A stretch of DNA of 64,000 nucleotides, taken from CAVQRC01 sp963715045 (GTDB taxonomy: Bacteria; Planctomycetota; Planctomycetia; Pirellulales; Lacipirellulaceae). Positions 49,911 to 60,037 of this stretch are shown here, in pieces. The position numbers and the translations under genes were made by a program. Below the pieces are notes generated by a model that was given only the letters and a program-made list of their open reading frames with translations, had not been told where the DNA came from and did not search any database. The DNA is taken from the NCBI GenBank assembly GCA_963715045.1, contig CAVQRC010000021.1, positions 34,234 to 98,233 on the forward strand, given 5' to 3'. The number at the start of each line of letters is the position of its first letter. The stretch's first letter is position 1.

Positions 49911-50156
49911 TCAATCCATCCGCAGCCGCGGATCGTCACTGTCAGCGAGCTTCGTTTCGAGTCGGTCCAGCCGCTCTTCAATCCTCGTGAGCTTATCGAG
50001 GATTACGGCATGGACGTAGACCGCGTCCATCCCGACGGGGCTGTCGCCACTGGAAATCGCATCGATGATCGGTTGCAGCTCGGCACGGTCTTTCATCATC
50101 AAATCGCTGCTTTCGAGGAGTAGAGGCTGCGGTTGGAAGAATTTGTCATTTGTCAT
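49911..50156 (-). CDS. Small hypothetical protein with C-terminal coiled coil
   Basis: An 81-residue protein of unknown function. The centre MKDRAELQPIIDAISSGDSP and GMDAVYVHAVILDKL has regular amphipathic character, and ARIEERLDRLETKL-like heptads (TRIEERLDRLETKLADS) form a short coiled coil, suggesting oligomerisation. The annotated ATG is itself part of a TGTCATT simple repeat (50149-50165), so the true start may be Met20 or Met21 (50099 or 50096). It lies 13 bp after the kinase stop region on the same strand. Confidence 0.55.
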   Translation of the reverse strand: MTNDKFFQPQPLLLESSDLMMKDRAELQPIIDAISSGDSPVGMDAVYVHAVILDKLTRIEERLDRLETKLADSDDPRLRMD

Positions 50157-50169
50157 TTGTCATTTGTTA

Positions 50170-52662
50170 TCAGGGCCTGAGGCTGCTGCCGGGGCGGGGC
50201 GGCACACCGAGCGGCAGCCGAGGCGATCGATCGTCAGTTCCTGCCGCCGGATTCTGGCCCGGGAGTAGCGATGCTTCTGGCCGCGGCCCAAGATCGGGCG
50301 GCGGCAACGCGACGTCGGGGAGCCGCTTTCCACCTCGAGGAAGCGAAGGGTCTTCCCCGGATGCCGTCCGCGGAAACATGTCGACCGCCTGATTGGCAAT
50401 CGCCGGCAGCGCCATCTCGGCACCACTCAACCAGTTCATCCGCACTCCCTGGAGCAGACTGTCACGTAACTGCCTGACCCGCTCAGGCTCGTCAAACGTC
50501 TTGCCGAACTGCGCCGCAAGCACGTTTCGCAGCCCCTCTGGAATCCGCTCTCGCGTCAATTGCACGGACCACTTCAGGTTCCGCTGGTTCCGCACCGTTT
50601 CCGGGGCGATCCCGGCACTGGATTCGGCCAGTTCGACGGCCGCGTCGGCGATTCTCTGGGCATCGTCGAAATTCGACAGTTCCATGTGAATGAAGACGAC
50701 GAGATTCATCGCCTCGATGGTGAGTGCTGGATTGGGAGTCGCTTCCAGGTGGCAGGCCGCGAGTGCCTTTTCCGCGATGTCGAGCGCCTTCTTCGGTTCG
50801 CCGGCCATCGCAAACGTGGTTGCCAGTTCCATCGTCGTGGAGATCACGATCGGATCAAACCGCGGCAAGACCCGCGTGTAGGTGCCGATGCTCAAACCGA
50901 ACAACCGCTCCGCGGCCTCGTAATGTTTGGCACTGCGATACTTGGCTGCGAGGGTACTCAGCAGTCGAGCCTGACCGAACGGATCCCTGGCGAACTGGGC
51001 CTGAATATCGCGGATCGCCCGTTCGAGGTTTTCTACCGACATCGGTTGCGATTGAAGCAAGCCGCCAAAGAATCCGATGTGCTCGAACCGCTGCAGATTC
51101 GCCCGCGCTTGTTCGATTTCCGTGGTCCGCCGTTCGAGCAACTCGCGTCCCTGGCGTTCCTTCTCGGCCAGCATCTCGTTTTCAAACGCGAGCTGCTGGG
51201 CTTGCAACCGGGCCTGTTCGGCGTCGATTCGCTGGTTCCGGTTACTGATCGCCGCAAACAGCGAAATTCCGGTGGTGAGCACGAGTGAAACCGCGATCCC
51301 GGCGACCCAACTGCGATGGCGACGTGCGATCCGCGACGCCTGTTCGGAAATCCGCTCGCGGTAAGCCGTGACGGGCAGATCGGCCAGATACTGCTCCACA
51401 TCCTGAGCCAGTTCGGCCACCGACGAGTATCGTTGGGCCGGTTCATGAGCCATCGCCCGGCAACAAATCGCGTCCAGCGGTTTCGGCACGGCACTGGCCA
51501 CGATTCGGGGCGGTGACCAGTCGCCGCAACGCACCCGCGCGAGTATCTCGTCGGTCGAATCGCTTTCCACCGGCGCGTGATTGGTGAGGATCGTGTACAG
51601 CGTCGCCCCCAGGCTGTAGACATCGGTCGCCGGCCCGAGTTGATCGCGTTCTCCCCGCGCCTGTTCAGGACTCATGTAGGACGGGGACCCGATGGCCTGA
51701 CCGAGGATCGAATCGGCAACCTCCACATCCGACCGCGGCAGCAAGGTGTCTTCGTCGGACAGACGATCACCGTCGCGCGGCTCGCCGGATGGAATCACCT
51801 TCGCCAGGCCCCAGTCAACCACCAGCGTTTCACCGTAATCTCCGAGCATGATGTTGCTCGGCTTGAGATCACGGTGCAGCACGCCTCGGCGATGGGCGTA
51901 TTGGACGGCCTGGCAGACATCGACGAACCGGTTGAGAAGTCGTCGCAACGCGACGGTGCGTTGCGTCGGCGTGGACTCCATTTCACTCTGATGAAATTCC
52001 TTGATCGCTTCGCTGAGACTGGTGCCGCGAATAAACCGCATCGTGTAGTACGGCCGTCCATCCTCGTAGTGTCCCAGGCCGTACACGGGAACGATGCCCG
52101 GATGCTCCAGCCCGCCAGTGACCTCGGCTTCGAGAACGAATCGGCGGCGACTCGCGAGGTTGTCGGCATGCTGTTCCTTGATCTCCTTGAGGGCAACTTC
52201 GCGATCGAGTTGGCGGTCGTGGGCGACGTAGACGCGGCCGAGTCCGCCTTCGGCATGCAGTCGCTGCACAGCGAATCGCGACTCTGGCTTGCCGCTGCCC
52301 AACGCGGTCAAGTCGGTCGAAACCGCGGGTGCGATCCCGACCGAACCGAGCGACACGGTCTCCGCGCCGACGGGACTGGCCTCGGTGGCGGACCGGGAAA
52401 CGTCACTCGACGACGCCGTGGCCCCGGCGAACGGAGAGTTCGTCGATGCCCGCCCTTGCCGCGATCGCACGAGCGTCTCCAGCGACGTACGCTGGTCCGC
52501 GTCGATCCAGCCCCGATCCTCGATCCAGGCGGCGAGGGTCCCCCGGGATTCCGAGGCAGCCCAGGTCTGAATCGCCTCGAAAAACTGATCGCGGGAAAGA
52601 ACCCCCGTCTCCGCAGCCAGCAAGGCGAACAACAGGTCAGGATGGTTCCGGTGGGTAGGCAT
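50170..52662 (-). CDS. Membrane-bound Ser/Thr protein kinase with C-terminal helical repeats
   Basis: Eukaryotic-type kinase typical of Planctomycetota. Residues 1-120 are a conserved leader (LLFALLAAETGVLSRDQFFEAI). The kinase domain has the Gly loop AEGGLGRVYVA, VALKEIKEQ (Lys of motif II), the catalytic HRDLKPSN, and DWG in place of DFG (VVDWGLAK), then GSPSYMSPEQARGERD and DVYSLGATLY. A single membrane helix follows (SWVAGIAVSLVLTTGISLFAAI). The outer part is helical, with a coiled segment (AEQARLQAQQLAFENEML) and TPR-like repeats, ending in a Pro/Arg-rich tail. The 830-residue length is normal. The outer domain probably senses a ligand or partner. Confidence 0.92.
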   Translation of the reverse strand: MPTHRNHPDLLFALLAAETGVLSRDQFFEAIQTWAASESRGTLAAWIEDRGWIDADQRTSLETLVRSRQGRASTNSPFAGATASSSDVSRSATEASPVGAETVSLGSVGIAPAVSTDLTALGSGKPESRFAVQRLHAEGGLGRVYVAHDRQLDREVALKEIKEQHADNLASRRRFVLEAEVTGGLEHPGIVPVYGLGHYEDGRPYYTMRFIRGTSLSEAIKEFHQSEMESTPTQRTVALRRLLNRFVDVCQAVQYAHRRGVLHRDLKPSNIMLGDYGETLVVDWGLAKVIPSGEPRDGDRLSDEDTLLPRSDVEVADSILGQAIGSPSYMSPEQARGERDQLGPATDVYSLGATLYTILTNHAPVESDSTDEILARVRCGDWSPPRIVASAVPKPLDAICCRAMAHEPAQRYSSVAELAQDVEQYLADLPVTAYRERISEQASRIARRHRSWVAGIAVSLVLTTGISLFAAISNRNQRIDAEQARLQAQQLAFENEMLAEKERQGRELLERRTTEIEQARANLQRFEHIGFFGGLLQSQPMSVENLERAIRDIQAQFARDPFGQARLLSTLAAKYRSAKHYEAAERLFGLSIGTYTRVLPRFDPIVISTTMELATTFAMAGEPKKALDIAEKALAACHLEATPNPALTIEAMNLVVFIHMELSNFDDAQRIADAAVELAESSAGIAPETVRNQRNLKWSVQLTRERIPEGLRNVLAAQFGKTFDEPERVRQLRDSLLQGVRMNWLSGAEMALPAIANQAVDMFPRTASGEDPSLPRGGKRLPDVALPPPDLGPRPEASLLPGQNPAAGTDDRSPRLPLGVPPRPGSSLRP

Positions 52663-52827
52663 GTGGGGACCGGGGGAGGGGACTCAGCGGTGGCAAGGGC
52701 AACCGTCGACGCCGGGATCGGGTTGGAAAGGATTTGAGGCCGTTTGAGAACGTGTCTTCACCCTCTTGTTTCCCGGCCGCGGGAGGCCTGAAACCGGGTT
52801 CCGCGAAACACTCTTGTCGAAATCGAT

Positions 52828-55716
52828 CTACTTCACCACCTGGATCTCCACCGGCCGCGTTGTAATCCCTCCATCGACGTCGGCTCTGAGATGAAACCAA
52901 CGCCGCGATTCATTGACCCAGCGGGCGGCCGTAATGAAGAACTCTCGCTCATTGCGATCTCCGGTAATCAACAGCCCGTTGAGTCCAATGTTGTCGACGT
53001 AAACGCCGTGCGGAAGGTGCCTGCCAGCGTCGTGCTTGCCGAACGAGGCTTCGCCGGAAAAGTCATCTCGGCGGTCGACCTTGACGAGAGCCGAAATCGT
53101 CTGTCCCGGCCGAATCGTCAGCACTACCGGCTGCGTCGATGCCGCGGGGTTCGAATCAGCATCGATCGGCAGAATCGTGACCCGCGTTCGAGGTGGCTCG
53201 GTAGCGAGTTCCAGTTTGCCGAAACCTTCGAGCGTTTTGGAGATCGCCTGCCCGTCGATGATCGCCGTCGCGGTCACCCTGGCCGCCGATGCGTTCTCTT
53301 CCGTCGGTGGCAGCGCGTCCTCTTCCGCGAAGATCGTTCCGAACGTCCATTGCTGACCCGCTGCGACGATCACCGGATTCGTGGCGACAAAGCCGGGTGG
53401 CAGGCCTTCGATGTTGATGGCGATCTCGCCGTCAAAGCCGTCGTGCCGGTCGGCCACGACGGAAAACTCGCGTCCCGTTCCGGGTGCGATCTGCTGCCGG
53501 GAAAGCGAGAGCTTGATGTCGAAGCCGGGTCGGGCCGGTCGAATGGACAGCTCATACTCGTAATCAGGACCAGAGAACCCTCGGACGTCGGTGACCCGCA
53601 CGAGGTAATCGCCGTCCTCCGGAGCGGTGAACTGCAGTCGCGAATCGGTCTCCCATTCCCGCTCCGGGTCGTCGTCATTCTCGTAGTAGAGCGTGAAGAC
53701 GGGCAGCCCGCTGGCGACCAGTTGCGTCCCCGGTGGATGAGGAACGACCACGTAGGCCGGCTCGTTCAGGGCGTGCGTCACGCCGGTGGTTCCAAAGTAA
53801 GTCCACCGCTTGCCATCGCCCGGGTAGAGAATGAACCCCGAATCGGGGCCGCGGGGGTAATGCCAGAGTCGCATCACTTCGCCGGCCGCATAGAGATAAT
53901 CGTTGACTTCGATCTCTTCCCAGTTGTGCAGTCGGATCTCGTTGGACCGAATGGAATCGATCCCGCGAAACGCGAGGTACGTATCGCGAACGGCTTCCAG
54001 GAGCAGGCGTTCGATCGGTTCGCCGGTCGCGGTGAGCACCTCGATCCGCGAGTCGAGCGGCGAGCCGTCACGGGCGGCTTTGACTTCCACCACCCATTGC
54101 TCGCCGCGGTTCGCCGTAAACCGGAAACAGTCGGCGTCGCCCGGCCGCTGTCGATCGATCGCATCAATCACGCCTTTCACCCGGGCTGGCAGCGACACCT
54201 TTTGAGCCGAGGCAGGTTCGTCGTTGGGTTCCGTCTCCGGTTCGACCGCGGGTTGATCGACCGCGGGCTGATCGAGTGCGGGCTGATCAACAGCGGGCGC
54301 GACGACGGCCTGGTGGGTGGTTGCTCCGCGTGCTGCGACCGTTTTGGGTTCGGTCGGGTCGGCGGTCGCGTCAGCCGCGTTTGCGGTGACCGCGTCTGTC
54401 ATGCCAACGAGGTCCAGCGTCTCCCATGATCCATCGAACCGGGCGACGACGATCGACGGTTCGGCTGAACTGGCGGCCAGGTCGCTGATCGAACTCGGCT
54501 GTCGATCGAGCATCGAGGACCGCTGAAAATCCGACGCATCCCAGACGCGGATCATCCGATCGTCGCCCGCCGTGACGAGCGTGTTGCCATCCGCGGCAAA
54601 GGCCACCCGCAGTACACTCCCCTCATGCGCGAATCGCGTATAGAGAATCGGATTGATCTGCGGACTCTCACGGGAGACGAACTTCCACACGCGAACGCGG
54701 CTGTCGGCCCCTCCAGCGACAACCCGCTCACCGGCGGGATCGAAAGTTACCGTGTACTGTTCACCCTCAGGCTGACTCAATGTGTCAAGCCGCATGCCGG
54801 TCGCAACATCCCACAGCTTGACCGTCTCATCCCCGCTGGCCGAGGCCAGCACGCGACCCTCTGGATGAAATGCAAGATCGTACACGGCACCGTTGTGGCC
54901 CGTCAGCGCTCGAAGCTGCTCTCCGCTCGTGGCATCCCACAGCAGAATCTGTCGATCGTAGCTGGCGGTCGCCAGGATGCGGCCATCGGGGCTCAACTCG
55001 GCATCGTAGAGCGTGTCGCGATGCCCGCGGACAAGCTGCAAGCGGTCGCCATCCGGCAGACGGATGACTTCTGCCTGGCCGTACAGCCCCGCGATCCCTG
55101 TCGCGACGATCAGGAGTTGGCCGTCACGATCGAAATGAATTGCGTTGACTTTCCCCGGGAACCCGCTCAACAACATCTGCGGCTTCCCGTCGCGATCGAA
55201 CAGCTCGACTTCGCCAAAGCGGCCCACGGCAACCTGATCGGTCGTGGGTGAAATCGCGACCGCTGTCACTGGCCGGTGTTCCCGCGAGGCTGCCGGTAGC
55301 CGTGGCGTAATTAACTGCCGCTGCAGGCTGTGCTCTTCGCCCTCGGGCCCAGCGGCGCCCTGCTCGATCCACGCCCGCAGGATCGTCAGTTCTGCGTCGC
55401 TCGGCCGAGGTTCGTCGTCGGGCGGCATCCGCGGCTCGACAGCACCCGTCACGATGCGAATCAAATGACTCGATTCGGGCTCGCCCGGCAGCACGAGCGG
55501 CCCGTCTTCGAGGCCTTTCGCCAGGTCGGCATAGGATTCGAGCGACAGTTCCGCCTCGGCGTCTTCTCCACTGTGACAGCCCGCACAGTATTTCGTGAGC
55601 AGCGGGGCAATCTGCTGCTGGTAAGAAATCCGCTTCTGCTCCGTCGCGGCTCCCGACTCGAAGCCGACCGCCAGCCAGCAACCCAGGATCGCCGCCAGAA
55701 TCAATAACCGTCGCAT
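52828..55716 (-). CDS. Exported PSCyt1 cytochrome/WD40/PPC multidomain protein
   Basis: Exported 962-residue protein, the last gene of the DUF1501/DUF1549 operon. After a signal peptide (MRRLLILAAILGCWLAVGF) comes a planctomycete cytochrome C domain with haem motif CAGCH (44-48) and RMPPDDEP. Residues 140-440 carry WD40 repeats (LYDAELSPDGRILATASYD, VYDLAFHPEGRVLASASGD, VLRVAFAADGNTLVTAGDD). A linker repeats DQPA/VDQPAV before a pre-peptidase C-terminal-like domain (ETEPNDEPASAQKVSLPARVKGVID). Further beta-rich domains end VDGGITTRPVEIQVVK. No catalytic motif is visible; a binding or electron-transfer role is likely. Confidence 0.88.
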   Translation of the reverse strand: MRRLLILAAILGCWLAVGFESGAATEQKRISYQQQIAPLLTKYCAGCHSGEDAEAELSLESYADLAKGLEDGPLVLPGEPESSHLIRIVTGAVEPRMPPDDEPRPSDAELTILRAWIEQGAAGPEGEEHSLQRQLITPRLPAASREHRPVTAVAISPTTDQVAVGRFGEVELFDRDGKPQMLLSGFPGKVNAIHFDRDGQLLIVATGIAGLYGQAEVIRLPDGDRLQLVRGHRDTLYDAELSPDGRILATASYDRQILLWDATSGEQLRALTGHNGAVYDLAFHPEGRVLASASGDETVKLWDVATGMRLDTLSQPEGEQYTVTFDPAGERVVAGGADSRVRVWKFVSRESPQINPILYTRFAHEGSVLRVAFAADGNTLVTAGDDRMIRVWDASDFQRSSMLDRQPSSISDLAASSAEPSIVVARFDGSWETLDLVGMTDAVTANAADATADPTEPKTVAARGATTHQAVVAPAVDQPALDQPAVDQPAVEPETEPNDEPASAQKVSLPARVKGVIDAIDRQRPGDADCFRFTANRGEQWVVEVKAARDGSPLDSRIEVLTATGEPIERLLLEAVRDTYLAFRGIDSIRSNEIRLHNWEEIEVNDYLYAAGEVMRLWHYPRGPDSGFILYPGDGKRWTYFGTTGVTHALNEPAYVVVPHPPGTQLVASGLPVFTLYYENDDDPEREWETDSRLQFTAPEDGDYLVRVTDVRGFSGPDYEYELSIRPARPGFDIKLSLSRQQIAPGTGREFSVVADRHDGFDGEIAINIEGLPPGFVATNPVIVAAGQQWTFGTIFAEEDALPPTEENASAARVTATAIIDGQAISKTLEGFGKLELATEPPRTRVTILPIDADSNPAASTQPVVLTIRPGQTISALVKVDRRDDFSGEASFGKHDAGRHLPHGVYVDNIGLNGLLITGDRNEREFFITAARWVNESRRWFHLRADVDGGITTRPVEIQVVK

Positions 55717-55750
55717 GGAACCTCCGAAAAATACCCCAGCGGGTATTTAG

Positions 55751-55828
55751 TACGTATCCCAAAACTCTGTGAACGTGTCCCACGGCCGGGGAGTTCGGTA
55801 GCTGCGGCCAAATCTTGGATCGGCTCTT
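55751..55828 (+). repeat. Dispersed ~79-bp intergenic repeat, copy B
   Basis: Shares GTGAACGTGTCCCACGG, GGGGAGTT, AGCTGCGGCC and GGATCGGCTCTT with the copies at 3376 and 37483 in the same order. It fills most of the 125-bp gap between the DUF1549 gene and the PSCyt1-WD40 gene, within an apparent operon. Confidence 0.7.
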
Positions 55829-55841
55829 CAGAGGCAGGGAG

Positions 55842-58354
55842 TCAGTGCTGGAACAGGAATTCACGGCTGCTCATCACACTCCAGAACAGATCTTCGAGCA
55901 CGACGCGTCGCTCATCCGGGGCTGCCGCGTCGAAGAACGACAGGAACTGCCGGAGCTCCTGGTCGGTCGGGGGCCGGGCCAGGGCCGTGAGAAACACGTC
56001 TTCGATCAGTTGGTCATCCGGCAGGCCGGACTCCAGCAGGAGGTCGACACGGCTTCCGGCAGTGGCGAGTTTTTCATTCAGCGTATCGCCGTTGGCGATG
56101 TGGAGGACCTGGACGAGACTCGGCTCGTTGGAACGCTCGCACTCGCAGGTGATGGTTCGCGGGTTGCGGCCGAAGGCCTGTAAAAAGGGGGACTCCACGG
56201 CCGCATCGTAGAGCGCCAGGGCCCGCGTTCCCTCCGGGTAGAACTTCGTTTCCTCGCGATCTGCTGCCGGGAAGGCGATGTGGGTGAATCTGGACGGGAC
56301 GCCGGTCACCTGGCAGATCGCGTCGTGGAGCGCCTCAGCCATCATGCGGCGCGGATAGTACCGCGAGTAGAACCTCGTTTCGGCCGCGTTTTCGGGGAGC
56401 GGTTCGCTGCTGCGGGCGTAGGTTGCCGAGAGCAGAATCGACCGCATCAGCGTCTTCAGATCGAAGTCGCTGGCCACGAGTGCGTCGGCCGCCGCTGAGA
56501 GCAGGGCCTCGTTGCTGGCTGGATTGCTGGCCCGCAGGTCGTCGACCGGTTCGACGAGACCGACCCCGAAGAAGTTCGCCCAGATGCGATTGGTGATGGC
56601 CCTGGCGAAGTACGGGTTGTCGGGTGCGGTCAACCACCTGGCGAGGGGTACGCGGCGATCGCCGTTGAAGCCATCTGGCAGCGGCTCGCCATCGAGGGGC
56701 GTGGGCGGTTGGGGTTTTCCGGTCGATGGCTGGAGCAGTTCTCCCGATTCGGCGACGAACAGGGTGCGAATTCCGTCGCCTCCCCGACCATCGCCGCCCC
56801 ACCCCTTCGCCCGGACGCGGGCCAGCAGGTTGGCCATCGCGTAGTACTGGTCGTTCGTCCATTTTTCGAGGGGATGGTTGTGGCACTTCGCGCATCCGAT
56901 CGACAACCCGAGAAACGCCTGGCACAGGTTCTCGGACATCGTTTCGGGGTCTTGATGAAGGGCGTAGAAGTTCGTGGCTCCGTGCTCGATCGAACTTCCT
57001 TCGGCCGTCACGACCTGGCGGGCCAACTCGTCCCAGGGAGTATTCTCCTCGACCCGTTCCCGGATCCACTTGTAGTAGGACTCGACTGCCTGGGGACGAA
57101 GACTACGACCGTTGATCAGCAGCATGTCGGACCATTTATAGGCCCAGTAATCGGCAAACTGGGGGCTGGCCAGGAGTGCGTCGACGAGCCGCTGGCGTTT
57201 GTCGGGTGCCTGATCGGCGAGAAATCTGTCGACTTCGGCGACCGGGGGCAGCGACCCGGTGGTATCGATATACGCACGACGAATGAACGTGGCGTCATCG
57301 GCCGGTGGCGACGGCGGCAGGTTGAGCCGCCGGAGTTGCGTGAGCACGTATTGGTCGATGTAGTTGTTCGCCGCCAACGCCGCATACACCTCGTCGGGCA
57401 AATCGTCGGGGTAGGGGACCGTCACCCGGGCGACGGCGATCTTACTGGCGAACCAGGCCGTGATCGCGCCCTCACCCGGCCCCACGACCGACACCTGCCC
57501 GCTCTCGTCGATCGTGGCCACAGCGGCCGTTGCCGACTCGAGCTTCGCCCACCGGGTCACGTCGCGAACCGTTCCGTCGGTGTACGTCGCCTGCACAATC
57601 ACCCGCTGCTCGCCGCCTGCCCTGAGCATCACCCGCGCCGGTAAGACATCGATCCGCTCCACGCGGCGATCTTCGTCTCGGGGAGGTTCCGCCCCTTCGG
57701 CAATCCATTGCGCGATGAGCCGATAATCGTCCGAGCCGACGTCGAGCCGCAATCCGCCCTTGTGTGGAATCGCGCCCGACGGCTTGGCCAGAATCAGACT
57801 TCGCCCCGGATCGTTTAACTCGATTCGCCGCCCCCGCGCTTCCTCGGCAATCGTCGCATAATCCGCCTGGGGGGCGTAGCCGCGGAGAGACAGTCGGAAG
57901 CCGCCCTTGCCGGCCAGCGCGCCATGACAGGCCCCGGCGTTGCAGCCGGCCTTGGAGAACACGCTCAGCACATCGTTGCGAAAACTCACGACTGCCGGCT
58001 GCTGCGTTCCGGTGACGAACACATCCGCCCGGGCAACCTGCTCACCCACGCGGGCCGTGATCCTGGCTTGCCCGTCGCCAACCGCAATCGCCTGGCCGTC
58101 GGCAACGCGAACGACCGTCTCATCGCTCGAAGAGAATTCGATTCCGTCGCGGACCTCGCCCGTGTACTCGTCGCCGGACCGCTGTTCAAGGAGCAACAAT
58201 TGCGTCGCGTTCGCGGCATTGAGTACCACGCGTTCGGGCAACAAGACCAGCTCGTCGGCGAGGCTGACTGAAGACATGCCTGCCAGTCGCAAGCAGCATC
58301 ATGCCCATCGCCCGCCGCCAGGAACGGTGTCTATCGTGTGCCGCCATGATCATC
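55842..58354 (-). CDS. DUF1549/DUF1553 protein with Ig-like domains (frameshifted at the N terminus)
   Basis: Exported protein of unknown activity of the planctomycete DUF1549/DUF1553 family. The first ATG (58354, or 58348) gives MAAHDRHRSWRRAMGMMLLA, a signal-like start; a single-base frame change near 58280 leads into MSSVSLADELVLLPERVVL. Two BIG2/Ig-like modules (VVRVADGQAIAVGDGQARI, VATIDESGQVSVVGPGEG) flank a cytochrome-like CNAGACHGALAGKGGF. DUF1549 starts IDQYVLTQLRRLNLPPSPP and ends GCAKCHNHPLEKWT. DUF1553 follows (VPLARWLTAPDNPYFARA to SSREFLFQH). It begins 23 bp after the DUF1501 gene, which is read first. Confidence 0.87.
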
Positions 58355-58377
58355 GGTGACGTCCTCTCCCAGGGGTT

Positions 58378-59754
58378 TCAAAACAGCTCATGGATCTCGC
58401 GATGGCCGAAGTCGACCAGCGGGAAGGGACGGCCTGCCGGACCCGGCAGCGTCGTCTCGAGGTCGAACCCGAGGCTGTGAAAGATCGTCGCAACCAGGTC
58501 GGCTGGCACCACCGGTCGGTCGGCCGGAACCGCCCCGATCGGATCACTCGCGCCGACCACCCGTCCCCCCTGCACGCCACCGCCGGCGAAGGAACAGGTA
58601 AAGCAGTTGGGCCAATGGTCGCGACCGCCGGCCGGATTGACTTTCGGCGTGCGTCCGAATTCGGCCAGGCACGTCACGAGCGTCGTATCGAGCAGACCCC
58701 GCTCGACCAGATCGCTGATCAACGCCGCGTAAGCCTGGTCGTACATCGGGCATACGACGTCCCGCATCCCGGCGATCGAGGTAAACGGCTTCGAACCGTG
58801 AATATCCCACGTGATCTCGTCGAACACGGTCAGGAAGGTGTTGATCGTCACGAACCGGACTCCCGCTTCGACAAGCCGCCGAGCGAGCAGACAACACTGC
58901 CCGAACCGGTTCTTGCCGTAACGCTCGCGGACCGTGTCGGGTTCTTTGGAGAGATCAAACGCCTCTCGTGCCTGCGTGCTGGTCATCAGCCGAAACGCGG
59001 CCTCGAAGTTGCTGTCGAGCAGCTGGGCCGTTTCGCTGGCTTCGAAGGCGTGAACCGTGTTGTCGACGATCTCCCGCATCCGCTGCCGTCGCTCGAGCCG
59101 CGCGGTCCCGATGCTTGCCGGAGGAAGCAGGTCCGGCACCTGAAAGTTCTCCTGCGACGGGTCGGCATCCAAGGCGTAGGGATCGTAGGCCTTGCCGAGG
59201 AATCCGGCCGCTTGTCCATTGGGCAGGTTGCCGCCGCCGCGGCCCATCTTCTCCGGAAGGATGACGAACGGAGGCAGATCGCTTCGGCGGCCGCGAAGGT
59301 AGCTGACTGCCGAACCGACATGCGGCGTTTCCACGCCGCCGCGGAACTGTCGCCCGGTCTGCAGCATCTGCCAACCCGCATCGTGCACGGCAGCCCCCTG
59401 ATGATGGCACGATCGGACCAGCGAGAAGCGATCGGCAACTTCGGCGTGCCGCGGCAAGTGCTCGCAGACTTCGATGTCGGCCGAGCGGGTCCGAATCGGC
59501 TTGAATGGACCGCGAACTTCGGCCGGGGCCTCCGGCTTCATGTCGAACAAGTCGAGCTGACTCGGGGCGCCCAGGTTGAAAATCATGATGCAGGCATGAT
59601 CGTCCTTCGCCGGATCAATCTGCCCTGCTTCCCGGGCCGCCAGGTACTGCGGCAACGAAAGCCCGACCGCCCCCAACGTGCCGGCCTTGAGAAAATCCCG
59701 CCGCGTCCGCCCATTGCACGTGTGGGCCTGGCCCGCACCCGTCAGATCTAACAT
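58378..59754 (-). CDS. DUF1501 domain-containing protein, Tat-exported
   Basis: Sulfatase/alkaline-phosphatase-fold protein of unknown activity and first gene of a three-gene operon with DUF1549/DUF1553 and PSCyt1-WD40 proteins. The ATG at 59754 gives MLDLTGAGQAHTCNGRTRRDFLKAGTL-type sequence, a twin-arginine signal (TRRDFLKAG). Family motifs are CIMIFNLGAPSQLDLFDMKP, LVRSCHHQGAAVHDAGWQM, GVRFVTINTF, TCLAEFGRTPKVNPAGGRDHW and FAGGGVQGGRVVGASD. The frame is intact with 458 residues. Earlier in-frame ATGs would place the Tat signal inside the protein and are rejected. Confidence 0.9.
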   Translation of the reverse strand: MLDLTGAGQAHTCNGRTRRDFLKAGTLGAVGLSLPQYLAAREAGQIDPAKDDHACIMIFNLGAPSQLDLFDMKPEAPAEVRGPFKPIRTRSADIEVCEHLPRHAEVADRFSLVRSCHHQGAAVHDAGWQMLQTGRQFRGGVETPHVGSAVSYLRGRRSDLPPFVILPEKMGRGGGNLPNGQAAGFLGKAYDPYALDADPSQENFQVPDLLPPASIGTARLERRQRMREIVDNTVHAFEASETAQLLDSNFEAAFRLMTSTQAREAFDLSKEPDTVRERYGKNRFGQCCLLARRLVEAGVRFVTINTFLTVFDEITWDIHGSKPFTSIAGMRDVVCPMYDQAYAALISDLVERGLLDTTLVTCLAEFGRTPKVNPAGGRDHWPNCFTCSFAGGGVQGGRVVGASDPIGAVPADRPVVPADLVATIFHSLGFDLETTLPGPAGRPFPLVDFGHREIHELF

Positions 59755-60037
59755 CGGACTGGTTCCCGGTTTGGGTTGTTGAAGAGCACCTCCGGCGGCA
59801 CTCTTGTCGAGTGCATGATGCCACGTCGACGAATACGACGCAATTCGCCTCGGACTGCCGCAGGGGTCGCTGTTGGAGTGAGGTTGCCTTCGATCGAGGC
59901 CTGCTGGAACGTGGTTCTCCAATGGCGTAAGATCGTGGCCGAAAAGCATGCACGGCCAACCGTTTACGCGGATTCCTCGCGTGCTTCGACGACTTTCCGA
60001 CGGTTACGGATTTCAGCGACCTCAAGTTGGAGTACAA

